A program made the position numbers and the translations under genes. The notes beneath the pieces are model-generated. The model made no database searches. It worked only from the letters and a program-made list of their open reading frames with translations, and was not told the origin of the DNA. Below, piece after piece: positions 8,177 to 17,794 of a DNA stretch of 64,000 nt (its first letter is position 1; every line of letters begins with the position of its first letter). The stretch comes from Rhabdobacter roseus (GTDB lineage Bacteria; Bacteroidota; Bacteroidia; Cytophagales; Spirosomataceae): the NCBI RefSeq assembly GCF_014202275.1, contig NZ_JACHGF010000001.1, forward strand, positions 434,001-498,000. Direction: 5' to 3'.

Positions 8177-8286
8177 ATATACCTGCAAGTTGGGAAGCGA
8201 GAAAGCCTAAGAGGTCAAATGTAGCACTTTAGCGGCATAAAACGTTTCCTGTCAATGAATTTTGAACGAGAAATTTCCCGTTAATT

Positions 8287-9105
8287 TCAAATTAGTTCTC
8301 CTTGCCAAACGGCATAGCCGTCAAAATTGTTTGCCAGATTGGGTTCATTTTCAAAAATTCCGTAGAGCGTCGAGCCCGAGCCGCTCATGCTGGCGTAGCG
8401 CGCCCCGAGCTCATAGAGCCGCTGCTTGATGCTCGGCAGCACGGGGTACTTAGGAAAAAGCGAAGCCTCAAAATCGTTGGAAATGGTACCTGGCCAGTCG
8501 GTGATGGGTTGTTGCAGCAGGTACCTTAGGTCTTGCTCGGGCTGCCGGGGCCGCACGCCCGCGTAGGCCTCGGCGGTAGCAATATGAATGCCCGGATTGA
8601 CGAGCACGATCCAACGGCCCGTGAGGCGCAGCGCTATATCTTCAAACTCATCGCCCTTGCCGTAGCAGTACTTGGGGGTATTTTCAATAAAAAAAGCGCA
8701 GTCGCTGCCGAGCTGACGGGCGTAGGCTTGCTGTTGCTCGGTAGGTACTTGCAGGCCAAAAAGCTGCGAAAGTACCTTGATCATGAAAGCGGCGTCGGCC
8801 GAGCCGCCCCCCAGGCCCGCCCCAATGGGAATGGCCTTCAGCAAGTGGATGGATACGGGCGGCAGGGGGTAGTCGCGGGCCAGGAGCCGGTAGGCTTTTA
8901 CGCACAGGTTGGACTCGGTACCTTGCTCGCCGCCCGGAATGGGCAGCCCGGAAGCCTGAAACGTGAGCTCCGGCGCGGGAAGTACCTCCAGGGCGTCGGA
9001 CCAGCCTACGGGGTAAAAACACGAAGCCAGGTTATGAAAGCCATCGGGCCGCTTCTCGGTGATGTAGAGCCCGATGTTGATTTTTGCGTTGGGGAAAACA
9101 ACCAT
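8287..9105 (-). CDS. ispE: 4-diphosphocytidyl-2-C-methyl-D-erythritol kinase
   Basis: A 272-residue GHMP kinase. It phosphorylates CDP-methylerythritol with ATP, the fourth step of the MEP isoprenoid pathway, in the cytoplasm. PNAKINIGL at the N-terminus carries the catalytic Lys8, the glycine-rich ATP loop PIGAGLGGGSADAA is at 93-106, and Asp135 in GSDCAFFI is the expected catalytic base. Length and order are normal for IspE. It stands alone, with the PorE-like gene upstream on the same strand; spacing of about 72 bases allows cotranscription. GTAC words (AAAGTACC and GGTACTTT) occur in that spacer. Confidence 0.95.
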   Translation of the reverse strand: MVVFPNAKINIGLYITEKRPDGFHNLASCFYPVGWSDALEVLPAPELTFQASGLPIPGGEQGTESNLCVKAYRLLARDYPLPPVSIHLLKAIPIGAGLGGGSADAAFMIKVLSQLFGLQVPTEQQQAYARQLGSDCAFFIENTPKYCYGKGDEFEDIALRLTGRWIVLVNPGIHIATAEAYAGVRPRQPEQDLRYLLQQPITDWPGTISNDFEASLFPKYPVLPSIKQRLYELGARYASMSGSGSTLYGIFENEPNLANNFDGYAVWQGELI

Positions 9106-9177
9106 AAACTACCTTATAAAAAGTACCTTTGCGGCGCAAATATCCGTAATTGTGCGCGTACTTGAGGTACTTTCTTT

Positions 9178-11691
9178 TTACCGAATAAACAACACTTTGA
9201 ACTCGGTGCGGCGGTTGCGTTGGTGTTCTTCTTCGGTGCAAAGTACCCCGTCTTTGCACTGGTTGAGCAGCGCGCTTTCGCCGTAGCCTTTGGCGGTGAG
9301 GCGGCTGCGGGTAATGCCCTTCGATGCCAGGTAGTTGAGGGCGGCCTTGGCGCGGCGCTCGGAGAGGTACTGGTTAAATTCCGCGTTGCCCTGGCTGTCG
9401 GTATGGGCGCCAATCTCGACGCGGAGCGAGGGGTACTTGCGCATGGTCGCTACCATCTTGTCCAGCTCACGGGCGGCTTCGGGACGGATCTCCCACTTGC
9501 CCGAGTCGTAGTGGATTTTATCCAGCGTCACCACGTCCCCTACCTTGAGCATTTTCAGGTCGGCCGATACAAACTTGGGCTCCGACTTCACCGGGATCTT
9601 CTTGATGGCGCTCGTATAAGTACCGTACTGAGACTTCGAGGCCACCAGTGTGTAGTCACAGCCTTCCAGCAGCTCAAACTGGAAGCGCCCGTTGGGCCCG
9701 GTGACTGTCTGTTTTATCGAGCCATCGCACTCGTTTTTCAGGATAAGCTTTACGCTTTCGATGGGCGTTTTGTCCGATTCGCTCGTGACCGTGCCGCGCA
9801 GGGTAGGTTTGGTTGGCGGGGTGTCGCTGTCGTCTTCGGTATCATTCAGGCCGGTCGACATGCGAGCGGGGGCCGCCAGGTCGGTGTCGGTAGAAGTCAT
9901 GAATTTCAGCAGCGACGCTTCCAGGCGCGTGGGTTTGTCGTCGGTGAGGCCCTTGGTCGAGAAGCCCAGAATACCCGACACGTACCCATCGAGCGAAAGC
10001 TCAAACAGGAAGTCATTGTTGGCCTCCAGGCAAATGTTGATTTCGCCGTTGGCATTGGTGTAGAGTTCCTGCTCCTCACGTCCTTCGCCCCGGGCTTTTA
10101 CGGTAATAGTCACGCTGTCCAGGGGTATGTTGGATTGCTCTTCGAAGATACGGAGCGTCAGGTTGCGGCATCCGTAGAGCGAGGTTTCGCGCACGAAACG
10201 AAAAATGTCGTCGTCGCCCCGAAGCCGGTTGCTACTCAGGTACCCCGTAGTCCGGTTGCCGTCGGTGATCAGCCCAAAGTCGTCTTTGGACGAGTTGAGC
10301 GGGGCGGGCAAATGCGAAACTCTCTTGGTGATGGTACCGTTGGCGAGCTCGGCAAAGTAAATATCCAGGCCCCCCAGGCTGGGGCGGCGGCCGTTGGAAG
10401 CAAAGTACAGGTGGCCGTTTTCGTCCACAAAGGGGAACATCTCGTCGCCCTTGGAATTGATCTCCGGGCCCAGGTTGAGCGGTGCCGACCAGCGGCCGTT
10501 GTCCCACTGGGCTACGTAGAGGTCCGTGCCGCCCAGGCCGCCGGGGCGGTCCGAGGCGAAGTACAGCAACTTGCCGTCGCGGCTTAGCGACGGGTGGCCG
10601 GTAGAGTACTGGTCGTTGCTAAAGGGTAGTTCCTGGACGTTGGCCCAGCCGCCGTCGCGGAGGTCGGCCGAGTAGAGCTTGAGCTTATTGACGTTATCGG
10701 TGCTCTTGCTGGACTTCCCTTCGTTGTAGTTGTTGCGCGTAAAAATAATACGGCTGCCGTCGTCCGAGAACGTCACCGGGCCTTCGTGGTAGCGGGTGTT
10801 GAGGTCTTTGCTAAACTCCTGCGCGCTACTGCCTTTGCCGGAGGTACTTTGGGAAGGTTGATTGTTCAGTCCCGCCGCGAAATCAAAAGGAGCGTAGGTA
10901 CCCGTGGTGCGGGAGTCGTTGGCGGTGGGGCGGGTGTAGTTGTCGCGGCCCAGCACGCGGGTGTTATGGCGCGAGGAGGCCGTCGGCTTGGCAACCGGCA
11001 CCTCTTTGCCGTCAGGCCCAAGTACCCCTACGGCACTGAGGTCGTGGCGGCTGGGGACGTAGTAAAGGTCCAGAAAGCCTTTGTTGGTAGACGTAGAGGA
11101 GCTCCCCGTACCCTTGCCCGCCACGTACACGAGCCCGTCGCGGAAGTAGGCCGGGCTGAATTCGGCATTGGTGGAGTTGATGCTCAGGTTTTCGACCCGG
11201 TACGTTACGCTGGCGCTGCCTGGCGCGGGGTTAGTAAAGCCGGGAAGGGTTTCGGGGCTGGTCTTGAATTCTTCGTAGAGAGCGTACATCGCCTGCGCCT
11301 CCTGCAGCTTTCCGTTACTACCCAAGGCCTGGGCAAAGTAGAGGTAGGCCTGGCGGTGGCGCTCGGTGGGCTCGCCGAGCTCGAGCAGCTGACGAAAACT
11401 GTGCTCCGCTTTTTGGTGATCGCCCAGCTCCATGTAGGCGTAGCCCAGGTTAAACAAAATATCCTGGCGGTCGTTGGAGGAGAGGGCGTTGTTGAGAAGC
11501 AACTGGCTGTAGTCACTGGCCGCCTGCGCGTAGGCTTTGCTGTAGAAGGCGCGATCGGCCTGCTGCCGGGTACCGTCTGACTGGGCATGCGTTAGCGTAC
11601 TCCCCAGAATCAGGAGTAGCAGCAGCCCGCCGCGTAAAACCCTTTGAATGCAACTACTTTGTACCACAGCGTAAAAACATAGGTATGGCAT
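9178..11691 (-). CDS. TPR / beta-propeller / CRD / OmpA protein (PorE-like)
   Basis: An 837-residue envelope protein. After a signal peptide (LLLLLILGSTLTHAQ) come TPR repeats (about 45-150), PD40/WD40-like propeller blades with LLYFASDRPGGLGGTDLY and LYFASNGRRPSLGGLDIY (about 170-510), carboxypeptidase-regulatory-like domains (around 530 and 650), and a C-terminal OmpA peptidoglycan-binding domain with YDSGKWEIRPEA and GHTDSQGNAEFNQ-like sequence (AHTDSQGNAEFNQYLSERRA). This domain order is that of PorE of the type IX secretion system. Related proteins without T9SS function exist, so the role is inferred. It should sit in the periplasm, tethering an outer-membrane machine to peptidoglycan. 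No other secretion gene is adjacent. Confidence 0.82.
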   Translation of the reverse strand: MPYLCFYAVVQSSCIQRVLRGGLLLLLILGSTLTHAQSDGTRQQADRAFYSKAYAQAASDYSQLLLNNALSSNDRQDILFNLGYAYMELGDHQKAEHSFRQLLELGEPTERHRQAYLYFAQALGSNGKLQEAQAMYALYEEFKTSPETLPGFTNPAPGSASVTYRVENLSINSTNAEFSPAYFRDGLVYVAGKGTGSSSTSTNKGFLDLYYVPSRHDLSAVGVLGPDGKEVPVAKPTASSRHNTRVLGRDNYTRPTANDSRTTGTYAPFDFAAGLNNQPSQSTSGKGSSAQEFSKDLNTRYHEGPVTFSDDGSRIIFTRNNYNEGKSSKSTDNVNKLKLYSADLRDGGWANVQELPFSNDQYSTGHPSLSRDGKLLYFASDRPGGLGGTDLYVAQWDNGRWSAPLNLGPEINSKGDEMFPFVDENGHLYFASNGRRPSLGGLDIYFAELANGTITKRVSHLPAPLNSSKDDFGLITDGNRTTGYLSSNRLRGDDDIFRFVRETSLYGCRNLTLRIFEEQSNIPLDSVTITVKARGEGREEQELYTNANGEINICLEANNDFLFELSLDGYVSGILGFSTKGLTDDKPTRLEASLLKFMTSTDTDLAAPARMSTGLNDTEDDSDTPPTKPTLRGTVTSESDKTPIESVKLILKNECDGSIKQTVTGPNGRFQFELLEGCDYTLVASKSQYGTYTSAIKKIPVKSEPKFVSADLKMLKVGDVVTLDKIHYDSGKWEIRPEAARELDKMVATMRKYPSLRVEIGAHTDSQGNAEFNQYLSERRAKAALNYLASKGITRSRLTAKGYGESALLNQCKDGVLCTEEEHQRNRRTEFKVLFIR

Positions 11692-12072
11692 GAATGTGTA
11701 TAGTGTGTGTGTAATAGATCCCCTCTCCCTAAGTACCTCGCCGAAGCAAATCCGGCCATCTACTTTTCAACGCTTGGCAGGCCTGTTTCGGTTCGAAGCA
11801 GCACAAAATAATGGCTTGCCCAGGGCTCGCAGGGGTACTTTGGCGCGAAAGGTACCGTACACGAAATCCATGCCAATTTGTAAATGAGGTATTTTTGATT
11901 AAAATAATTTTATTGATTATAGCTATTGTACAAACAACAGCGGTAACTTATGGCGCCTTACCAACTACTCCTCTTAGCAGGTAGTTATAAGCATAAATCA
12001 TGCCATGCTTTGGCTTTATAAAGGGTATTTTGGCGGGCTACGGCCCTGAGACTTTGCTAACTTTTATTCAAT
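11692..12072. other. Intergenic region without a recognisable gene
   Basis: 381 bases between the divergent PorE-like and HSDL2-like genes. It holds scattered GTAC words, an AT-rich tract around 11885-11930 suited to promoters, and a weak hairpin around 11966-11989 (AACTAC...GTAGTT). A 65-codon open frame from 11690 has no protein-like features. I see no RNA gene. Confidence 0.5.
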
Positions 12073-12897
12073 ATGCTACAAGGAAAAACAGTATTTATCA
12101 CCGGCGCGAGCCGGGGCATTGGCCTGGCCATTGGGGTACGGCTGGCGCAGGAAGGGGCCAACATTGTGATCGCGGCCAAAACCGCCGACGCCCACCCCAA
12201 ACTACCCGGTACTATCTACTCCGCGGCCGCCGAAATAGAGGCGGCGGGGGGGAAGGCACTCCCGCTGGTGGTGGACATCCGGGACGAAGAGCGCGTGGCT
12301 TGGGCCGTAGCCGAGGCCGTAAGTACCTTCGGCGGCATCGACGTGCTCATCAACAACGCCAGCGCCATCAGCCTTACGCCTACGCTGGATACCGACATGA
12401 AGCGCTACGACCTCATGCACCAGATCAACACCCGAGGTACTTTCCTGACCAGCAAGCTGTGCATTCCGCACCTGATGCAGGCCGAAAACCCCCACGTGCT
12501 CAACCTCTCGCCCCCGCTCAGCATGGAGACGCGCTGGTTTGCACCCCACGTGGCTTATACCATGGCCAAGTTTGGGATGAGCATGTGCGTGCTGGGCATG
12601 GCCGGGGAGTTCAAAAAGTACGGGGTAGCCTTTAACGCGCTGTGGCCCCGCACGGCCATTGCCACGGCCGCCGTCAAGAACCTGCTGGGTGGTGAGGAGT
12701 CGGTGCGCCGGTGCCGCACGCCCGAGATCATGGCCGATGCCGCCTACCACATCCTGACGCGCCCCAGCCGCGACTGCACGGGTAATTTTTTTGTGGATGA
12801 AGAGGTACTTCGGCAGGCAGGCGTCACGGATTTTACCCCATACCAGGTCGATACTACCCTGCGCGACGAAGAGCTCATGCCCGATTTTTTTCTTTAA
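12073..12897 (+). CDS. HSDL2-like short-chain dehydrogenase
   Basis: A 274-residue SDR with TGASRGIG near the N-terminus, NNASAI in the middle and the catalytic pair in YTMAKFG. The segments AAKTADAHPKLPGTIY and FNALWPRTAIATAAV are characteristic of the hydroxysteroid dehydrogenase-like 2 (HSDL2) group, whose substrates are poorly known but probably lipid-derived. Cytoplasmic, NADP-dependent by the Lys in the AAKTAD strand. It starts at the only good ATG, and an exact hairpin nine bases after its stop ends the unit. No SCP2 sterol-carrier domain, which eukaryotic HSDL2 has, is present. Confidence 0.88.
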   Translation: MLQGKTVFITGASRGIGLAIGVRLAQEGANIVIAAKTADAHPKLPGTIYSAAAEIEAAGGKALPLVVDIRDEERVAWAVAEAVSTFGGIDVLINNASAISLTPTLDTDMKRYDLMHQINTRGTFLTSKLCIPHLMQAENPHVLNLSPPLSMETRWFAPHVAYTMAKFGMSMCVLGMAGEFKKYGVAFNALWPRTAIATAAVKNLLGGEESVRRCRTPEIMADAAYHILTRPSRDCTGNFFVDEEVLRQAGVTDFTPYQVDTTLRDEELMPDFFL

Positions 12898-12905
12898 TCA
12901 AAAAA

Positions 12906-12958
12906 CGGCCCAGGTACCTGGCCCAAAGCAGCTTGGTTCGGGCCGGGTACCTGGGCCG
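12906..12958 (+). terminator. Hairpin terminator with GGTACC in both arms
   Basis: Arms 12906-12924 and 12940-12958 pair over 19 positions with one G-T wobble, around a 15-base loop. Each arm carries GGTACC. It lies nine bases after the SDR stop. No T-run follows, so termination may be weak. Confidence 0.65.
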
Positions 12959-13189
12959 CTCCGGATAGGATCTTTGAAAGTACCCCGCAGGAAGTACATG
13001 GAGACAGGGGTAGCCTTGGGAAGAATTGCAGTACATGAAAGTTCGTTTTTTTGGTGAAGGCCATTTTCAGCCTTCATGTATCCCTTTTGAAGTATTTGTT
13101 AATTTACAAAGGAGAAACTATTGTTTTTTGAGGTAGCCAGCTTAAATTGCCGTGACCCCGTATAATTATGTATTGGAAAAAGGCAAGGA

Positions 13190-16100
13190 ATGCTCCTCGT
13201 CGCTGCCCGGATGAAAAATGAAAAATCCATGAAGCTGGTTGTGCCTTATCCGCGAGACAGCAGGCAGCTAGCGACCGCTAGAGTTGGCAAAGCCGAAAGC
13301 GGGCTTTGTGAATGGGTTTTTCGGGCAAGAAAAGCATCTTTTCCGAGCGCGCTGTACCTACTGGCGGTGCTTATGGTGGGGAGCCTCGTGCCCGCGGCGT
13401 TCAGCCAGCCCCTCACCGTAAACCTCACGCCGCTGAGCAGCCCCAACGGCCTGTCGCAGCATACCATCCATTGCATTTTTCAGGATAAGTACGGCTTCAT
13501 GTGGTTTGGTACCCAGGATGGCCTGAATAAGTACGACGGCTACCGGGTGGTGGTTTATAAACACCAGCGTCATAATCCGAACACCTTACCGGCCAATCAC
13601 ATCACCTCCCTTTGTGAAGATGCCGAAGGTGCCTTGTGGGTAGGTACGCGCACCGGCGGTCTTAGTAAGTACAACCGCGAGCAGGATTCCTTCACGACGT
13701 TCAGACAGGACGGCTCGAAGGCACATTCCTTGAGTAGTAATAGTATCAACGTTGTGTGCCGCGACCAAAGGGGGAACCTCTGGGCGGGAACCGCCGCCGG
13801 CTTACATCTTTTTGATAAAAAAATCGGACAGTTTCGGCGCTACGCGCTACGCACGGAGAAGCCAACAAAGCTGGGTACTTTGGCTATTCTGGCGCTATTT
13901 GAAGATAAAAAACGTAACTTTTGGGTAGGTACCTCCGAGGGATTAGGGCTCCTGAATAGAGACACCGGGGCCTTCAGCCTCTTTACCCCTACGCCGCAGG
14001 GCGCGGGCGGTACCACCCATCGTTCCGTCAATACCATCAACGAAGACGAAAACCAGCAACTGTGGATAGGTACCAATCATGGATTATACCTGTTCAATAA
14101 AGCGGAAGGTACCTTTTCGGCTTTTGGCATCGACCCGGACGAGAATTCGGCCGGGGGCTTCAATCCCATTTTTTCTCTGGCCAAAACCCGAGGGAACAGA
14201 TTCTGGATTGGTACCAATACCACCTTGCAGCTCTTTGATGCTACCCAAAAGCGGCTTATACCCATCAGCGACCAAACGGATGGCGATAGCCGGATGCCCA
14301 ATGACGGCATCTATTCCTTGCTGGAAGATAAAGCGGGGGTACTTTGGATAGGTACTACCAGCGAGGGAATCTTGAAATACGACCGGAACCTGACGTTATT
14401 CCCTTCCTTCAAATCGTCGTTGACCAATGCGCCCTCCGCCAAGAATATCATCCGGGGCCTGGCCGAGGACAAAAGCGGCAACCTGTACCTGGCTACCGAC
14501 CAGGGGCTGGAGTATTTTATACGGTCGGACGGCTCGTACAGGTCTTTTCGTCACAACGCCAACAATAAAAATAGCCTGCTAAGCAACTATACGACGGCCG
14601 TCCTGACCAGCCGAAAAGACGGGAGCGTGTGGGTAGGTACTTACAGCAACGGACTGGACCGCCTGAACCCGCTCACGGGTACTTTCGAACACTTTACCAA
14701 AGGCGAAGGCGCCTACGCTATAACCAGCAATTCCATCGATGCTTTGTTGGAAGACCGCCGGGGAAACATCTGGGTAGGTACCGACCAGGGCGGCCTGAAT
14801 GTATTCGATCCAACGACCCGCGTTTTTACCAAGTACCTCCACGAGGCGGGCAACCCAAAGAGTATAGCGGACAATACTATTCTGGCCCTGTATGAAGATA
14901 AAAAAGGGAAGATATGGATTGGGGGCTACTCCAATGGCGTCAGCATCTATGATCCGGAGACCGGGCAATTTTCGCAGCTAAACACCCACAACAGCGACCT
15001 CACCAGCGATATCGTCAGCGCCTTCCACGAGGATCGTAAAGGTACCATGTGGATAGGCACCATGGAAGGCGGCCTGAACGGCTATAACCCTCAGACCCGC
15101 AGCTTTCAAGCTTTTACTGAGCAAAACGGCCTGCTTAACAACACCATCAACTACATCACCGAAGACGCCAGCGGGAAGCTATGGATCAGTACCAACCAGG
15201 GTATTACCCGTTTTGATCCGGCGAAGAAGTCGTTCCAGAATTTTGGCAAATACAATAACCTGAAAAGCCTGGAGTACAACCTGGGGGGAGGCGTGAAACT
15301 GAGTAGCGGGGAAATTGCGCTGGGGAGCATCAACGGCTTTACCATCGTGGACCCCCAACAAATTGCGGTGAATCGCAATAAGCCCGTGGTGGCGTTAACC
15401 AATTTTGAACTATTCAACCAGGCGGTCGTCGTGGGCGGCAAGGACTCGCCCCTTACGCAGTCCATCCAAACCACCGAGGAACTAACGCTGCAATACGCGC
15501 AGTCGGTATTTACCATCGAGTTTGCGGCCTTGGACTTCACCATTCCCGAAAAAAACCTGTACGCCTACCGGCTGGATGGCTTTGACCGGGACTGGAACTA
15601 CGTCGACAACGAGCGTAAAGCTACTTATACCAATTTATACCCAGGTACTTATACCTTTCGGGTCAAGGCGGCCAATAACGACGGCGTTTGGAGCGAGCAA
15701 GAGACCACGCTCAAGATAAACATCATAGCGCCTTTCTGGATGACGCTGTGGTTCAAGGTGCTTGGGGTATTGCTGCTGCTGGGTGGGGCTGTGCTGTTTT
15801 ATACGTACCGCATCAATTTTCTGCAAAAACAGCAAACGAAGCTGGAACGCGTAGTACAGGAGCGCACGCTACAAATACGGGAGCAGGCCAGCCATCTCAA
15901 AAAGCTCAACGAAGAATTGCAGGTACAAGCCGAGGAGATGCAGGCGCAGTCGGAGGAGCTACAGGTACAATCGGAAGAACTGTACACGCAGTCGGAGGAG
16001 CTGCGGTTAAAGACGATCTCCCTGGAGGTACTTAATCAAAAATTGATTGAACAAAAAGCCGAGGAAGAAAAAGCCCGTCTGCTGGCAGAAGAAGCCCAGC

Positions 16101-17665
16101 AGGAAGCGCACAAGGCCAATTTGGCCAAAAGTACCTTCTTAGCTACCATGAGCCACGAAATACGCACGCCCATGAACGGAGTGCTGGGAATGGCCGCTTT
16201 GCTTTCGGACACTCAGCTGGACAACGAACAGTCGGAGTACACGGAAGCCATCCTGAACAGTGGCGAGGCACTCTTGAATGTGATCAATGACGTACTTGAT
16301 TTTTCAAAAATTGAATCGGGAAATCTGGAACTTGACGAGCATACTTTTGAGCTGAGAAAATGCGTAGAAGATGTGCTGGAGATCTTTGCGCCCAAGATCG
16401 CGGATGCGGGCATCAGCCTTATTTATCAGCTCGACGATCTGGTTCCGGCCCACATCGTGGCCGACAGCCTGCGGCTCCGGCAGGTACTGATCAACATGGT
16501 GGGCAACGCGGTGAAATTTACGCACCAGGGCGAAGTCTTCGTGGGGGTTTCGGCCCGCCAGATGCAAGAGGAGGACCTGGAGCTTCGCTTTGAAATCAGG
16601 GATACGGGCATCGGGATTGCCGAAGATCAACGGACTAATTTATTCAAGGCCTTTAACCAATTGGACTCTTCGATCACCAGAAAGTATGGCGGGACGGGGC
16701 TAGGGCTGGTTATTTGTAAGCGCCTGGTAGAGCTGATGGGCGGGCGCATTACCGTCAATAGCCAGCTGGGAAAAGGTACTTCGTTTATTTTTACGATTCG
16801 GGCCAGGCAAGGTACCGTACCCTCAAGCCAGACCCCGGAGCTCGACAGCATCTGCGAAGGAAAGAAGGTACTTATCATCGACAACCACGAGACCAACCGG
16901 AGGATCATCCGGATTCAGCTACAAAAATGGGATATGCTGGCTACGGCGGTGGCTTCCGGGCAGCAGGCGCTGGAGCTACTTTCGGCTCAGCCGGACCTGG
17001 ATCTCATTGTTGCGGACATGCAGCTGGCGGACATGGCGGGCATTGAGCTGGGCCAGCGGATCAAAGGCCTGGCACCGGATATTCCGATTGTGGCTCTCAG
17101 CTCCATCGGGGATGAAAGCAAGAAAAAGTACCCCGACTTGTTTGCCGCGTTGCTCACTAAGCCCGTGAAGCACCATCATTTGCACGAGGTACTTAAGGCG
17201 GCCCTGCGAAAGGAAAAACCCCAGCCCGTAGAGAAAAAGAAGCCTAACCTTTCCAAGGCATTTGCTCTGGATTATCCTTTTAAGATCCTGGTGGCGGAAG
17301 ATATTTTGATGAACCAAAAGCTTATCATGCTGGTGCTGGGCAAGCTGGGGTACCAGCCCGACCTGGCCAATAACGGGCAGGAAGTACTGGACATGATGCA
17401 GCACAAGAAGTACGACATTATATTAATGGATATTCAGATGCCCCAGGTAGATGGCTTGGAAGCTACGCGGCTGATTCGTAAAACGTACGGAGCAAAACCG
17501 TTGATCGTAGCCATGACCGCCAACGCGCTCAGCGAAGACCGGGAGAATTGTTTCAAGGCGGGTATGGACGCCTATATGTCAAAACCCATCAACCTGGAGC
17601 TGTTGGTCAACTGCCTGAAAGATATGTTTAACACCTACCAAGCCGAAAATAATCAAATGGGCTAA
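13190..17665 (+). CDS. Hybrid sensor histidine kinase with two receiver domains
   Basis: A 1491-residue one-protein two-component system. After a secretion segment (about 53-72) there is a periplasmic sensor of two seven-bladed Reg_prop propellers (repeats such as [14 protein letters not shown] and [15 protein letters not shown]) and a Y_Y_Y domain, a membrane helix at 851-873, a long coiled coil rich in SEELQ/AEEMQ heptads (about 880-975), HisKA with His989 in [11 protein letters not shown], HATPase with [13 protein letters not shown], and receivers with Asp1276 and Asp1414. Unlike classic Bacteroidota HTCS it has no AraC-type HTH, so output must go through another protein. The propeller class usually senses glycans. 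It precedes a TonB receptor by 129 bases. ATG 13211 and 13229 are alternative starts. Confidence 0.93.
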   Translation: MLLVAARMKNEKSMKLVVPYPRDSRQLATARVGKAESGLCEWVFRARKASFPSALYLLAVLMVGSLVPAAFSQPLTVNLTPLSSPNGLSQHTIHCIFQDKYGFMWFGTQDGLNKYDGYRVVVYKHQRHNPNTLPANHITSLCEDAEGALWVGTRTGGLSKYNREQDSFTTFRQDGSKAHSLSSNSINVVCRDQRGNLWAGTAAGLHLFDKKIGQFRRYALRTEKPTKLGTLAILALFEDKKRNFWVGTSEGLGLLNRDTGAFSLFTPTPQGAGGTTHRSVNTINEDENQQLWIGTNHGLYLFNKAEGTFSAFGIDPDENSAGGFNPIFSLAKTRGNRFWIGTNTTLQLFDATQKRLIPISDQTDGDSRMPNDGIYSLLEDKAGVLWIGTTSEGILKYDRNLTLFPSFKSSLTNAPSAKNIIRGLAEDKSGNLYLATDQGLEYFIRSDGSYRSFRHNANNKNSLLSNYTTAVLTSRKDGSVWVGTYSNGLDRLNPLTGTFEHFTKGEGAYAITSNSIDALLEDRRGNIWVGTDQGGLNVFDPTTRVFTKYLHEAGNPKSIADNTILALYEDKKGKIWIGGYSNGVSIYDPETGQFSQLNTHNSDLTSDIVSAFHEDRKGTMWIGTMEGGLNGYNPQTRSFQAFTEQNGLLNNTINYITEDASGKLWISTNQGITRFDPAKKSFQNFGKYNNLKSLEYNLGGGVKLSSGEIALGSINGFTIVDPQQIAVNRNKPVVALTNFELFNQAVVVGGKDSPLTQSIQTTEELTLQYAQSVFTIEFAALDFTIPEKNLYAYRLDGFDRDWNYVDNERKATYTNLYPGTYTFRVKAANNDGVWSEQETTLKINIIAPFWMTLWFKVLGVLLLLGGAVLFYTYRINFLQKQQTKLERVVQERTLQIREQASHLKKLNEELQVQAEEMQAQSEELQVQSEELYTQSEELRLKTISLEVLNQKLIEQKAEEEKARLLAEEAQQEAHKANLAKSTFLATMSHEIRTPMNGVLGMAALLSDTQLDNEQSEYTEAILNSGEALLNVINDVLDFSKIESGNLELDEHTFELRKCVEDVLEIFAPKIADAGISLIYQLDDLVPAHIVADSLRLRQVLINMVGNAVKFTHQGEVFVGVSARQMQEEDLELRFEIRDTGIGIAEDQRTNLFKAFNQLDSSITRKYGGTGLGLVICKRLVELMGGRITVNSQLGKGTSFIFTIRARQGTVPSSQTPELDSICEGKKVLIIDNHETNRRIIRIQLQKWDMLATAVASGQQALELLSAQPDLDLIVADMQLADMAGIELGQRIKGLAPDIPIVALSSIGDESKKKYPDLFAALLTKPVKHHHLHEVLKAALRKEKPQPVEKKKPNLSKAFALDYPFKILVAEDILMNQKLIMLVLGKLGYQPDLANNGQEVLDMMQHKKYDIILMDIQMPQVDGLEATRLIRKTYGAKPLIVAMTANALSEDRENCFKAGMDAYMSKPINLELLVNCLKDMFNTYQAENNQMG

Positions 17666-17794
17666 TACCAATGACAAGTACCCCTGCCAACTACCTTGGG
17701 CCCTCCTCCTTTTGGGCGGACGCTTTATTTGACTTTTCTACTTTTACGAGCCTTTAAAAACAGCTTGAGCTTTATTTGCCAGGATTGAGTATAT

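Noticed and set aside
9220-10587. A 455-codon open frame on the plus strand
   Set aside because: It is antisense to the PorE-like gene, whose domains are clear. GC-rich codon use keeps the opposite strand open; its translation shows no recognisable motif or signal.
12073-12897. Assigning the SDR to fatty-acid synthesis (FabG)
   Set aside because: The AKTADAHPKLPGTIY and ALWPRTAIATAAV words fit the HSDL2 group better, and no fatty-acid genes are adjacent.
15900-16020. Repeated GAGGAGCT-type DNA as a CRISPR-like or tandem repeat
   Set aside because: The repetition is imperfect and encodes heptads of the kinase coiled coil.
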